From: an uncultured Eggerthellaceae bacterium
Lineage (GTDB): Bacteria > Actinomycetota > Coriobacteriia > Coriobacteriales > Eggerthellaceae
Direction of reading: 5' to 3'
NCBI GenBank assembly: GCA_946618265.1
Contig: CAMOLA010000012.1
Span: forward strand, 1-41,410
Length of the DNA stretch: 41,410 nt
The number at the start of each line of letters is the position of its first letter. Position 1 is the stretch's first letter. Of the stretch, positions 16,433-24,525 are shown one piece after another. Below the pieces are notes generated by a model. It made no database searches. It was not told where the DNA came from and saw only the letters and a program-made list of their open reading frames with translations. Position numbers and translations under genes: made by a program.

Positions 16433-16759
16433 GGCGATTGATCTTGAGCGCTTTGCCTCCTCAATTTCCCAATGCGCGCATTCTAGGTCGGCTTCGAGCT
16501 CGGCGATTCTTTCAAGCAGTTGCGTTCTGCTCGGGATCTTGGACCGTTGGCTCGCATTGCGGGCCCTTGCGTCCTCGACGAGCTTTTTCAAGTCATCCCT
16601 CCGATACAGCGTGCTGCGGGCAACGCCCGCCTCTTCGGCAACTGAGTAGAAAGAGATGCTTCTGGATTGCGCAAACAGCCTTGCGATGGCGTTTTTGGTG
16701 GCCGATGCGATTTCATCGCGACGAGATTCGTTCGCGTTTGCGAGGCAAGTTGGTTGCAT
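16391..16759 (-). CDS. Orphan TnpC/DUF6262-like transposition accessory protein
   Basis: 122 residues. The N-terminal half has the DUF6262 pattern: helical start, 'ISFYSVAEEAGVARSTLYRR' as a helix-turn-helix, then a Leu/Glu-rich coiled coil (LLERIAELEADLE). In Tn554-type transposons this protein (TnpC) works beside two tyrosine recombinases, TnpA and TnpB. Neither is present here, so it is probably a remnant or has been re-used. GGAG precedes the ATG at 16759. Its tail overlaps the tail of the gene at 15413. Confidence 0.7.
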   Translation of the reverse strand: MQPTCLANANESRRDEIASATKNAIARLFAQSRSISFYSVAEEAGVARSTLYRRDDLKKLVEDARARNASQRSKIPSRTQLLERIAELEADLECAHWEIEEAKRSRSIALPHYAFIQFGEAA

Positions 16760-16948
16760 GCGGAACTCCTATTGAAAACAAACATTTGTACTATTTTAAC
16801 ACGAGAGAGGTTGCCGTTAAAGGAATATCGGCAATCGCGAGTTGTTTTGGTTTATGTGCTCATTCATCGCCTGAAGAGCTTATGCTGTGTTAGCAGTTTG
16901 TGGGCGATTTGCTGGTAGATATTACATATCGCATTGATGTGTAACGCT

Positions 16949-17042
16949 TTTATAGCCAAGAGCCTTATGGCTCTGGTCCAAGTGCTATAAAGCGATCGCC
17001 TGACCTTCTAGGATTGCGAGCAAATCACGTGGAGGTCAGGCG
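16949..17042. other. Gene-free stretch with nested hairpins
   Basis: The roughly 300 bases from 16760 to 17061 have no gene. They hold TTTATAGC (16949-16956) pairing with GCTATAAA (16984-16991), an inner perfect stem AGAGCC-TTAT-GGCTCT (16959-16974), and next to it CGCCTGACCT (16997-17006) pairing with AGGTCAGGCG (17033-17042). The last may end the transcript of the gene at 17062, but no T-run follows. It could be a small RNA, a riboregulator or old transposon ends. Confidence 0.4.
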
Positions 17043-17061
17043 GGTTGCGGGCGCTACGCTA

Positions 17062-17670
17062 TCAGGAATCCTGGGCGAGCGCGTATCGCGGAAGCCGCTG
17101 CGTTCGCCTGGCTCGCTTTTCGACGATAAAACCCTCGCTCACGAGTTGTGTTATCACGTTGTATAGTTCCGAATACCCAGCGAATTCCTTCACCTTGCAC
17201 ATGTCTTGGTGTCGAGTTGGGCCGTTCTCAGAAAGATACTTCGCTATTATGGGACGAAGCTCTTCTCTCTGGCGGTCGAGCTCTGCCTCCCAGCGGCGAC
17301 TTTCTTGCACGAGCTCTTCGAAGCGTTGCTCTGTTTCTGCGCGAGCCGCAGCAACAAGGTCTGGGCGTTCGAGGGCTGCCTGGTCGATTTGCTCGTTGGT
17401 CAAATCCTCGAAATGGTCGCTGTAGACCCAGTCGGGAGGCGTGTCAAAGCCAAGCTCCCCTATGCGCATCGATACGCACCGGTCGCCGCCTACGCAGGCG
17501 TAAAGTTGGGGATTGCCGTTCTCATCGAGCGTGTCTTTCGACCGCGTTGCACAGTAAAAGGTGCAATAACCCGGTATCTCGCGGCAATCTTTGTAGGTTT
17601 CGACGGCGTCTCGGATACCTGCTGCCTCTGCGAGATGCGCGATGGGCTTGAATACTTCCTGATATCCCAT
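17062..17670 (-). CDS. Unknown protein with N-terminal Cys cluster and C-terminal winged-helix-like region
   Basis: 202 residues. The N-terminal third has five Cys (29, 36, 40, 59, 65: CREIPGYCTFYC ... YACVGGDRC), perhaps a metal site. A Glu/Arg-rich helix at about 105-145 looks like a coiled coil. The last 55 residues (GPTRHQDMCKV ... YNVITQLVSEGFIVEKRA ... YALA) resemble a winged helix with a wing and basic tip. GGAGGA precedes the ATG at 17670. It faces the nuclease gene across the second palindrome. It may be a DNA-binding regulator; no family is recognised. Confidence 0.65.
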   Translation of the reverse strand: MGYQEVFKPIAHLAEAAGIRDAVETYKDCREIPGYCTFYCATRSKDTLDENGNPQLYACVGGDRCVSMRIGELGFDTPPDWVYSDHFEDLTNEQIDQAALERPDLVAAARAETEQRFEELVQESRRWEAELDRQREELRPIIAKYLSENGPTRHQDMCKVKEFAGYSELYNVITQLVSEGFIVEKRARRTQRLPRYALAQDS

Positions 17671-17732
17671 AATTCCTCCTATATAGCGAACAACTGTATG
17701 TAATTAAACTATTGGCTAAAAGGATTTCACGC

Positions 17733-17777
17733 AACAGTCTCATCAGTCCGAATTGAAATCGGACCGATGCGACTGTT
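17733..17777. repeat. Long palindrome, copy 2
   Basis: The left arm (from AACAGTCTCATCAGTCCGA) is nearly identical to that of the copy at 15303-15351. The right arm has two changes that break pairing. It lies about 60 bases upstream of the gene at 17062-17670 and about 70 bases upstream of the nuclease gene at 17845, the same kind of place as copy 1. Confidence 0.85.
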
Positions 17778-17844
17778 TCGCACTTTACAGATGGCTGCTA
17801 TCGTGTGATACAAACAAATGTTTCATATTTGAAAGGAGCGCGAG

Positions 17845-18813
17845 ATGCCTCGAAGCAAAAGAGAAACAGCCAGTCGCATAGATCCGCTTTTCAACGAAGC
17901 CTTTATACGGATATTCGGTAGCGAATCGTCGCGTGGAATAACGAAAGGGCTTCTCAACAGTATTTTCGAGCATGTTGGCATAGATCCTTTGGACGAAATT
18001 GATGAGATCAGCGCTGAACATACGTCGGTGGAAGGCAGCGTTAATTGCAAGTCGCCCCGGTTTGATGTACGGTTGCTGAGCGCTCATCGAGCTATCGATC
18101 TTGAAGCACAGTGCTACCCTGAAGACGTCGAGAATCGCTCGTTGTTCTACGCTTCCCAGCTCATGGTGGCGAACACCCGCCGTGGTTTGAAGAGCTACAA
18201 GGATATACCGCAGGTTATAGTCGTTACTTTGCTCAGCGACGAGGGTTTGTTTCCCGATTCGGATGGTTTCGTCCAGGTTGCCGGGATGCGTTGGACGCCC
18301 GAAGGACAGCCTCGAGATCCGATGTCGAGCCGGATGCTCTTTGTGCTGGTCGAGCTCGATAAGGTCCGGAAGCGTTATACTGAGCTCACCGAAGAGGTGC
18401 TGGGGGACGAGCTTTTGTCGTGGGCGTACTTGCTCGTCCGTGGCTACCGTAACAAGGAGGATGTGAACGAAATCGTGAGCAGTCATCACTCCATCGAGCA
18501 ATTCGCTGAACTGTATGGCTATGCTATAGGCGACCCCGAGGTCGTAAAAGCGTACAATGCCTACCAATCGGCGGAGCTCGAATACCAGTCACGTCAAGAT
18601 TACCTTGCGCGCAAAGAGCGCGAGGCTATCGATCGGGGAATCGAGCAGGGCATCGAGCAGGGCATCGAGCAGGGCATCGAGCAAGAGAAGGCGGCTGTTG
18701 CTCATCGCCTTTTAGAAATGGGCGTGCTTGATCACAAGCAGATATCCGAAGCCACCGGTCTTTCGATTGCGGAGGTTGAATCCATAGCCGAAGCGGCTAG
18801 CGCTGATGATTAG
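17845..18813 (+). CDS. PD-(D/E)XK transposase-family nuclease (Rpn-like)
   Basis: 322 residues. The fold starts with DPLFNEAFIRIFG, followed by the PD-(D/E)XK core: FDVRL with Asp, then AIDLEAQ with Glu and Gln in place of the usual E-x-K, as in the PDDEXK_2/Rpn families. YASQLM follows as in that group. The C-terminus has four tandem GIEQ units, then LLEMGVLDHKQISEATGLS, a short helical unit often seen at the end of these proteins. Relatives promote recA-independent recombination in E. coli. AAGGAG precedes the ATG. Confidence 0.85.
   Translation: MPRSKRETASRIDPLFNEAFIRIFGSESSRGITKGLLNSIFEHVGIDPLDEIDEISAEHTSVEGSVNCKSPRFDVRLLSAHRAIDLEAQCYPEDVENRSLFYASQLMVANTRRGLKSYKDIPQVIVVTLLSDEGLFPDSDGFVQVAGMRWTPEGQPRDPMSSRMLFVLVELDKVRKRYTELTEEVLGDELLSWAYLLVRGYRNKEDVNEIVSSHHSIEQFAELYGYAIGDPEVVKAYNAYQSAELEYQSRQDYLARKEREAIDRGIEQGIEQGIEQGIEQEKAAVAHRLLEMGVLDHKQISEATGLSIAEVESIAEAASADD
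18637..18684 (+). repeat. 12-base tandem repeat in the nuclease gene
   Basis: Four copies of GGCATCGAGCAG; the first has GGA and the last ends CAA. They encode GIEQ repeats. Slippage would change length by whole codons and keep the frame. Confidence 0.95.
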
Positions 18814-19124
18814 TGAAGGCTGATGCTGGAACTTGGATTGGCAATCTCTGCATACGACACTGAATAGATTCTTGTGAAGGGCGATATATCGGAGCGTGCG
18901 GTTGACGGGCCGCGTTATTGTGGCTGCTAAATCGGTGGAACGCCAACCAAATGCTGAAGCGGCTTTGCGGGCGGACTTCGGATACCGTTTTCGGGCTTGC
19001 TGATTTCAGCTTTTGCGATGCTATCATGAGCATATTCCCAGAACGACCGCGTTTTCAGCATCGACCGTTTCAGCGTGGCTTTCTCGCGTGATGCGGGCGA
19101 TGAACTTGGAGTGTGGGGAGAGCT
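18814..19124. other. Intergenic stretch without a clear gene
   Basis: I see no credible gene here. A weak promoter for the lipase may be TTGCTG with TATCAT at about 19021-19026, but its spacer is longer than normal. No terminator follows the nuclease gene. Confidence 0.3.
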
Positions 19125-20204
19125 ATGACGCACATTACGTACGTCTTCTGCCACGGCCTGAACGGCACCGGGCAGTACGACAAGAAATATGAGAAAAAAC
19201 CCTATTGGGGAAGAGCTTCGGGCGATGTGGTCGCCGCACTTCGCGCCCAAGGGTACAGCGCCTTTGCGGCGAGCGTGGCTCCGCAGGGAAGTGCGTGGGA
19301 CCGAGCCTGCGAGCTCTATGCTCAGATTGCCGGCGTCGTGACGGATTACGGCGTGGCCCACAGCAGGGAATACCGGCACGACCGCTTCGGGCGTGACTTT
19401 TCCGGCCAAGCGCTCATCCCCGCATGGGACGACGATACGCGGCTGGTGCTCATCGGGCATTCGTTCGGCGGTGCGACCATCCGCCTGCTATCCGAGCTGC
19501 TCGCTAACGGCAGCGCGGAGGAACGAGAGGCTACGCCCGCCGACGAGCTGTCTCCGCTGTTCGCGGGCGGCTTGGCGCAACGCGTGCGCGCCATCGTCAC
19601 CCTTGCCGCGCCGAGCAACGGGACGACGGCCTACGAGCTGGCGCGCGACCCGAGCTTTAAGAAGCCCAGCGTGAAGGTCTCCATAAAAAGCAGGCTGCTC
19701 GATCGTTTCATGAAATCGACGACGAAGGTGAAAGCCGACGGGCGCGATCCCCGTGACTGGGCGAATTTCGACATGATGTTGGACAACGCGCAGGCGCTCA
19801 ACGAGAAGGTGTCCACGTTGCCGTACGTCTACTACCTTTCCGTGGCGTGCGATGCCACGGTGCCAGGCCCGAATGACACGCGCGTTCCAGGCGAATCCCT
19901 CATAGACCCCCTGTTCGTGAAATCCTCTGCATACATGGGGTGCTACAGCTGCAAGACGCAAGCCGGCTTCGTGGCGGGCGACGATTGGCATGCTAACGAC
20001 GGGTTGGTCAACACCGTTTCCGCACGGGCGCCGCTCGGCGCACCGCACAAGCCGCTGGACAGGGGCAACGTTGAGAAGGGCGTCTGGAACGTCATGTCCG
20101 ACCTCCGTGCAGACCACAGCTACTTCACGGGAGGGTACCTGAAGAAGCAGAATCCGCATCCGTTCTTCCAGGACCTCATGGAGCTGCTGGAAAGCCTTGA
20201 CTAG
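19125..20204 (+). CDS. Triacylglycerol lipase-like alpha/beta hydrolase
   Basis: 359 residues with no signal peptide. Motifs: FCHGLNG near the N-terminus (oxyanion side), GHSFGG with nucleophile Ser113, DWHANDGLVN as in the family I.5 lipases of Geobacillus type with the late Asp, and RADHSYFTGG with the candidate catalytic His. The length also fits that family. The ATG at 19125 follows GGGGAGAG; a GTG at 19113 is in frame but less likely. The absence of an export signal suggests an intracellular esterase or lipase, or non-classical export. Confidence 0.82.
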   Translation: MTHITYVFCHGLNGTGQYDKKYEKKPYWGRASGDVVAALRAQGYSAFAASVAPQGSAWDRACELYAQIAGVVTDYGVAHSREYRHDRFGRDFSGQALIPAWDDDTRLVLIGHSFGGATIRLLSELLANGSAEEREATPADELSPLFAGGLAQRVRAIVTLAAPSNGTTAYELARDPSFKKPSVKVSIKSRLLDRFMKSTTKVKADGRDPRDWANFDMMLDNAQALNEKVSTLPYVYYLSVACDATVPGPNDTRVPGESLIDPLFVKSSAYMGCYSCKTQAGFVAGDDWHANDGLVNTVSARAPLGAPHKPLDRGNVEKGVWNVMSDLRADHSYFTGGYLKKQNPHPFFQDLMELLESLD

Positions 20205-20337
20205 CGTTGTGCATGACGATGCGTGCCAACTGCAGCTGGGTCGTGATTGGGGTGCTTGCGATGCTGGAAACCGGCGCTATTGAGTTCCAAGACCTAACGA
20301 GACACGCGCTGCGGAGGTTTCCCGCATGGGACGGGCG

Positions 20338-20802
20338 TTATCCGCGAAGCGTCGCTATGAGGCGCTTGGGGCGGAGTAGCAAATCGAAGGCGTCTTCGGC
20401 GCGTGTCACCATGATGTCGGCGCAACGTAGCAAGGCTGTACATGCGCCTTCACGCTCTGCGATGCATACGGTAAGCGCAGCGTGCTCGAACATGAGCCTG
20501 TCGTTGTAGCCGTTGCCAAAACAGCATACGTTGCCCGATAGCGCCGAAACGATGTCGCGTTTGCGGGCGGCTGCATCGCTCGAATCGAATACGTCGATGC
20601 GCACGTCGAACGGCGCGCACTGCTCGCGCACTGTGCCGAACGTGTCGGCGGTGAGAATATGTACTTCAACGAGTTTTGACAGCTGTTCGATGCGTTCTGC
20701 CAGCGTGGGAATCAATATGCCGTCCACCGCGATGGTCCCGTTGAAATCGAGGGCGGCGAACTCGATATTGAGCGAATCTCGACCCGGTATGTCGATTCTC
20801 AT
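20338..20802 (-). CDS. HAD-superfamily hydrolase, soluble P-type ATPase-like
   Basis: 154 residues, a minimal HAD core without a cap. Motif I is LDFNGT (nucleophile Asp19), motif II is LTAD, and motif IV is FGNGYND. The usual second Asp of motif I (DxD) is Asn21, as in the small soluble P-type-ATPase-like HAD proteins, so phosphotransferase chemistry may be altered. GAGGAG precedes the ATG. It is a single gene; the substrate is unknown. Confidence 0.8.
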   Translation of the reverse strand: MRIDIPGRDSLNIEFAALDFNGTIAVDGILIPTLAERIEQLSKLVEVHILTADTFGTVREQCAPFDVRIDVFDSSDAAARKRDIVSALSGNVCCFGNGYNDRLMFEHAALTVCIAEREGACTALLRCADIMVTRAEDAFDLLLRPKRLIATLRG

Positions 20803-21089
20803 GGCGACGGCTCCTCGTTTTTCGCGCTGAATCTTTCAAAAACCTGCTGTCAAAATAGCAGTTTATCGAATTCTTCTCTAGCTCCGCGAATGCATTTTGG
20901 CGTACGTGGATTTCCCAGGCTACCGGAACAAATTGCCGTGCTGTACTGGCACCGTGCAAGTAGGCCGAATGCATCTGTATCCTTCGCCGCCGCCGCAGCG
21001 ACGCCGCCGAAGGGTAGATATATCCAATCAAAGCCCTGATAGGCGGGAGTGCTGGAGACGGCGCCCCGCCTCTTTTCGCTTTTTGGCGC

Positions 21090-21274
21090 CCAAAATGACA
21101 AAATTTCCGATTTGAGATACATTCATAAAAGAGCATAATTCGGAAACCACAGCTCACGAGATTGGGTCGTTTCCCTGGGCAGGCGCAGCAGATTATGTAC
21201 GCGCTGTTTTGCCTGGTGGGCAACGGCGCTTGAAGCATGTTTTGTCTCTCAAATCGGAAATTTTGTCATTTTGG
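21090..21274. repeat. 185-bp element with perfect 28-bp inverted ends
   Basis: The end sequence starts CCAAAATGACAAAATTTCCG and continues GATTTGAGA (21090-21117). Its exact reverse complement is at 21247-21274. The inside has no meaningful ORF. The shape fits a MITE-type non-autonomous element, though no clear target duplication is seen. The rest of the 500-base gap between the HAD and TetR genes (20803-21302) shows nothing else I can name. Confidence 0.6.
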
Positions 21275-21302
21275 ACCGATTTTAGGCGAAGGACGGTGAA
21301 AT

Positions 21303-21869
21303 TTACTTCATCAGGCCAACGACACCGTGGCAGGTGAGGTGGGAGAGCAGCTCGGCAGCACGCTCCTCGGGGACCACGCGCCCGTTACGCGCCCATTGGC
21401 GATAGAAATCGAGCGCCGTCCTGCGGATGAAGTTCAAAACGAGCCCCTCTTCATCTCGCGGTAGCCAATTGAATGGGTCCCCCGCTTGCTTGTAGCGGTT
21501 CATCTGCTCGGCATAGACTTGTCCGCCGAAATCGTAGCTTCCCGCATGGCATACGAGCCGCTCAGCGCGGTCCCCCTGTGACGCGAGGAATAAGAAGAAC
21601 CGGCGCGCATGCCCGTCAATGTCTTTAGGCACGTTGGCGGTCGTCTCATAGTTTTCGAAGAATTCGTCCATGAGCTCGTTTACCACTTCGTCGAAGAGGG
21701 CTTCGATAGTTTCGTAATGCAGGTAGAAGGTCTTTCGGTTAATGCCCGCTCGATCGGTCAGCTCTTTTACCTTAATGCGGTCGGCGTTCTTTTCGGCTAT
21801 CAGCTCTTCAAATGATTGCTTTATGGCAGCGCGCGTCCTCGTGATTCTTGGGTCTTGCTGTGCGTTCAT
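21303..21869 (-). CDS. TetR-family transcriptional regulator
   Basis: 188 residues. The N-terminal helix-turn-helix is typical: TRAAIKQSFEELIAEKN ... IKVKELTDRAGINRKTFYLHY. The C-terminal ligand domain is not assignable to a known inducer. The ATG at 21869 follows GAGGAGGG; an ATG at 21890 is in frame but lies before that site. It is transcribed away from the molybdopterin oxidoreductase operon, so it probably controls that operon and itself. Confidence 0.9.
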   Translation of the reverse strand: MNAQQDPRITRTRAAIKQSFEELIAEKNADRIKVKELTDRAGINRKTFYLHYETIEALFDEVVNELMDEFFENYETTANVPKDIDGHARRFFLFLASQGDRAERLVCHAGSYDFGGQVYAEQMNRYKQAGDPFNWLPRDEEGLVLNFIRRTALDFYRQWARNGRVVPEERAAELLSHLTCHGVVGLMK

Positions 21870-21985
21870 GGTGCCCTCCTCTTGCGGCATTGTAGCCTAC
21901 GTTCATTTTGAGGCATCGACGACCATCCGCTCCATTACCACTTTTCGAAAACTGTGGCATAAGCACCGCGACGAAAAACTGGCAA

Positions 21986-22013
21986 TTGTCGCATATGAGC
22001 ACGTCGCGATAAC
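21986..22013 (+). promoter_or_regulatory. Probable promoter of the molybdopterin oxidoreductase operon
   Basis: TTGTCG (21986-21991), 16 bases, GATAAC (22008-22013). Around it GCATAAGCACCGCGACGA and GCATATGAGCACGTCGCGA form an imperfect direct repeat, a possible regulator site in the divergent region. Confidence 0.4.
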
Positions 22014-22084
22014 GTTTTCTGCAGCAAATGGGCCGTTATGGCATGGAAATGGCCCAGAACTATCGACGGGAGAGAAGGGGAGCA

Positions 22085-24523
22085 ATGAGCGAAACGCACA
22101 ATGGCCTACAAGGCATTACGCGCCGCGGGTTCGTGAAAGGCGCGCTTGCGACGGGGGCGATTGCCGCTGCTGCAGGTAGCGTGGCTACGACCCAGAACTG
22201 GCTTACGCCAGCGAAAGCCATGGCCGATGGCGCTGACGAGCATGTAGCCTTTACGTATCACAACGAGCACTGTCTGTGCAATTGCATGCTGAAGTGCACG
22301 GTGCGCGATGGGCGGCTCTGCATGGTCGAGCCGCGTCCCAACGAGGACAATCGATTCCATAATGTGTGCCTGAAGGGCATTTCGGAGATTCAGCACATCT
22401 ACGGCGATGCGCGCATCCAGTCGCCGATGCGTCGCGTGGGCGAGCGTGGTAGTGGCGAGTTCGAGGTTATAACCTGGGATGAAGCGTTTAAGACCATCGC
22501 CGAGGAATTCGAGAAATGCCAGAAAACCTACGGCGAAGATGCGCTGTGGATCCAGTATTCCACCGAGGCGCAGCAGCGCTTGGCGCCGCTTTTGGCGTCT
22601 ATCCTCCATGCGCAGGCCGGTGGCATGAATGGCTATGACATGGGGCAGGGCAATGGCCTCAATCAGGCTTTTGCGTTTTCCGGCATGTTTGCGCTGAACA
22701 CGATGTGGGAATGGCCGCAGGCCAAAACCGTGCTCATGGTGAACTGTAACGTGCTTGAGACCGGCATGATGTGGTCGCGCGGTTTCTTCCAGGCACAGGA
22801 GGCGGGCACCAAGATGATCGTGTGCGACCCGCGTTACTCCACTACAGCGTCTAAGGCCGACGAGTGGGTGCCGCTGCGCCCGGGCACCGATCCCGCGTTG
22901 TTCCTGGGAATGGTGCATCACATTTTGGAAAACGACCTGTATGATCGCGATCACGTGATGGCGCATACTAACTTTCCGTTCCTCATCGACGTTGAGACAG
23001 GCGAGTTGGTCGATGCTGACCCTGCTGCAACTGCTGCTGCCCAAAAGGAATTCGAAGAAGCGCAGAAGGCCGGCAAGGAAGCTGCGAGTCCCGTGAAGGC
23101 GTTCGTCGTGTGGGACGAGGCGGCCAAGGCAGCCGTGCGTTTCGCCGAGGCGAAGAAGCCGGCTCTCGAGGGCACCTTCAACGTCAACGGTCGCAAGGTC
23201 TGCACCCTGTTCACGCGATTGCGCGATGACATGGCGGAATACACGCTCGAATGGGCCCAGAACGTCACGAACGTCCCCGCCGACCAGATTGCCAGCGTTG
23301 CCGAGCAGTATGCAGAAGGTCCGTCGATCATCTGCAATGGCGTAGGCGGCATCGACAAGTACGGCTCGAGCGACATCGCCGGCCACTGCTATGCGCTCAT
23401 CGCATCGCTCACGGGCAACTATGGCAAGCGCGGCACGGGTTGCGGCATCTACTGTTACCATGTGACGCCCTACGAAGCGGCCCTCGGCGGCTGGCAGCTT
23501 CCCGCCGACGCTGCGCCGAGTCCCAGTCCCAAGGGATTCTACGACATCGTGCGGACCGACAAAGTACATGCTGCCATGTTCTTCGGCGACATTCCCACGC
23601 AGAAAGCGGCTAACTGGAACAAGACGCTCGAGTGGATCAACTCGCTCGATTTCATCTGCGTGGCCGACATCTATCACAGCTCGGTGTGCGACTACGTCGA
23701 CCTTGTACTTCCGAGCTGTTCAAAGTTTGAGAGCGCCGATGCTGTTGGTGGCGTGAAGTGCGCAAACGGCTATATCCTTCAGAATCAGAAGGTTGTCGAG
23801 CCGCTGTTCGAGGCCAGGCAGGACTTTTACATCGAGAAGGGCATTGCCGAGGCCATGGGGCTCGGCGACCTGTACCCCAAGACGGCCGAGGAATACGCTG
23901 CTGCCGTTTTGAAGAGCGATGATCCCCAGGTTGCCGGTTTCACGCTCGATAAGCTGTTCGAGGCCGACGGCGCGCTGAAGCTGCTCGGCTCCGACGACCC
24001 GCTCGGTCCCGAGGTCGGCATGGAGTACCACACGCCTTCGGGCAAGCAGGAGCCCTATTACGAGAACCTCATCAAATGGGGCCAGGCGTTCCCCGCGTGG
24101 GAGAGCCCGCTCGAAGCCTATGTCGACAACCCCCTGCGCGAGAAGTACCCGCTCATGTTCACGCAGAGCCGCACTCGCTTCCGTGTGCACAGCTGCTATT
24201 CGGGCGCGAAGTGGATCCAGCAGTTCTACGAGCCGCATATTGAGTTGAACCCGGCAGATGCCGAATCGCGTGGGCTCGAGAACGGCGATGCCGTTGAAGT
24301 CTTCAACGATCGCGGTAGCTTCCGCACGAAGGTTCTCGTGAACGATGCGGTCCAGCCCGACATGGCCTATATGGCCGAGTCGACCTACGCTCAGTACATG
24401 GATGGAACGCTCATGCAGTCAGTAAGCAACGACCAGCTGACCGAGCGCGGTTATGACCTGCTGTTCGGCCCGATGATTCCCTACAACGACACGCTCATCG
24501 AAGTCAGGAAGGTGGGTGCATAA
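22085..24523 (+). CDS. Tat-exported molybdopterin oxidoreductase, catalytic subunit (DMSO reductase family)
   Basis: 812 residues. A Tat signal (R13-R14-G-F-V-K-G-A, then a hydrophobic stretch) leads to cleavage near AKAMA. The 4Fe-4S site is Cys63-x3-Cys67-x3-Cys71-x23-Cys95, the DmsA-like spacing, with extra Cys65 and Cys79. The molybdopterin domains and C-terminal dinucleotide-binding domain (ESRGLENGDAVEVFND) are full length. The ATG at 22085 follows GAAGGGGAG; an upstream in-frame start at 22028 is less likely. It should work outside the membrane with the next two gene products as a terminal reductase or oxidase. The substrate cannot be read from sequence. Confidence 0.92.
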   Translation: MSETHNGLQGITRRGFVKGALATGAIAAAAGSVATTQNWLTPAKAMADGADEHVAFTYHNEHCLCNCMLKCTVRDGRLCMVEPRPNEDNRFHNVCLKGISEIQHIYGDARIQSPMRRVGERGSGEFEVITWDEAFKTIAEEFEKCQKTYGEDALWIQYSTEAQQRLAPLLASILHAQAGGMNGYDMGQGNGLNQAFAFSGMFALNTMWEWPQAKTVLMVNCNVLETGMMWSRGFFQAQEAGTKMIVCDPRYSTTASKADEWVPLRPGTDPALFLGMVHHILENDLYDRDHVMAHTNFPFLIDVETGELVDADPAATAAAQKEFEEAQKAGKEAASPVKAFVVWDEAAKAAVRFAEAKKPALEGTFNVNGRKVCTLFTRLRDDMAEYTLEWAQNVTNVPADQIASVAEQYAEGPSIICNGVGGIDKYGSSDIAGHCYALIASLTGNYGKRGTGCGIYCYHVTPYEAALGGWQLPADAAPSPSPKGFYDIVRTDKVHAAMFFGDIPTQKAANWNKTLEWINSLDFICVADIYHSSVCDYVDLVLPSCSKFESADAVGGVKCANGYILQNQKVVEPLFEARQDFYIEKGIAEAMGLGDLYPKTAEEYAAAVLKSDDPQVAGFTLDKLFEADGALKLLGSDDPLGPEVGMEYHTPSGKQEPYYENLIKWGQAFPAWESPLEAYVDNPLREKYPLMFTQSRTRFRVHSCYSGAKWIQQFYEPHIELNPADAESRGLENGDAVEVFNDRGSFRTKVLVNDAVQPDMAYMAESTYAQYMDGTLMQSVSNDQLTERGYDLLFGPMIPYNDTLIEVRKVGA

Positions 24524-24525
24524 AC

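Noticed and set aside
18637..18684. Tandem repeat considered as CRISPR or iteron
   Set aside because: Only four 12-base units inside a gene, all in frame, encoding GIEQ.
22106..23677. 523-codon open frame on the minus strand
   Set aside because: It lies wholly antisense to the molybdopterin oxidoreductase gene, has no known motif and shows the His/Arg/Val-rich composition of G+C-rich antisense frames.
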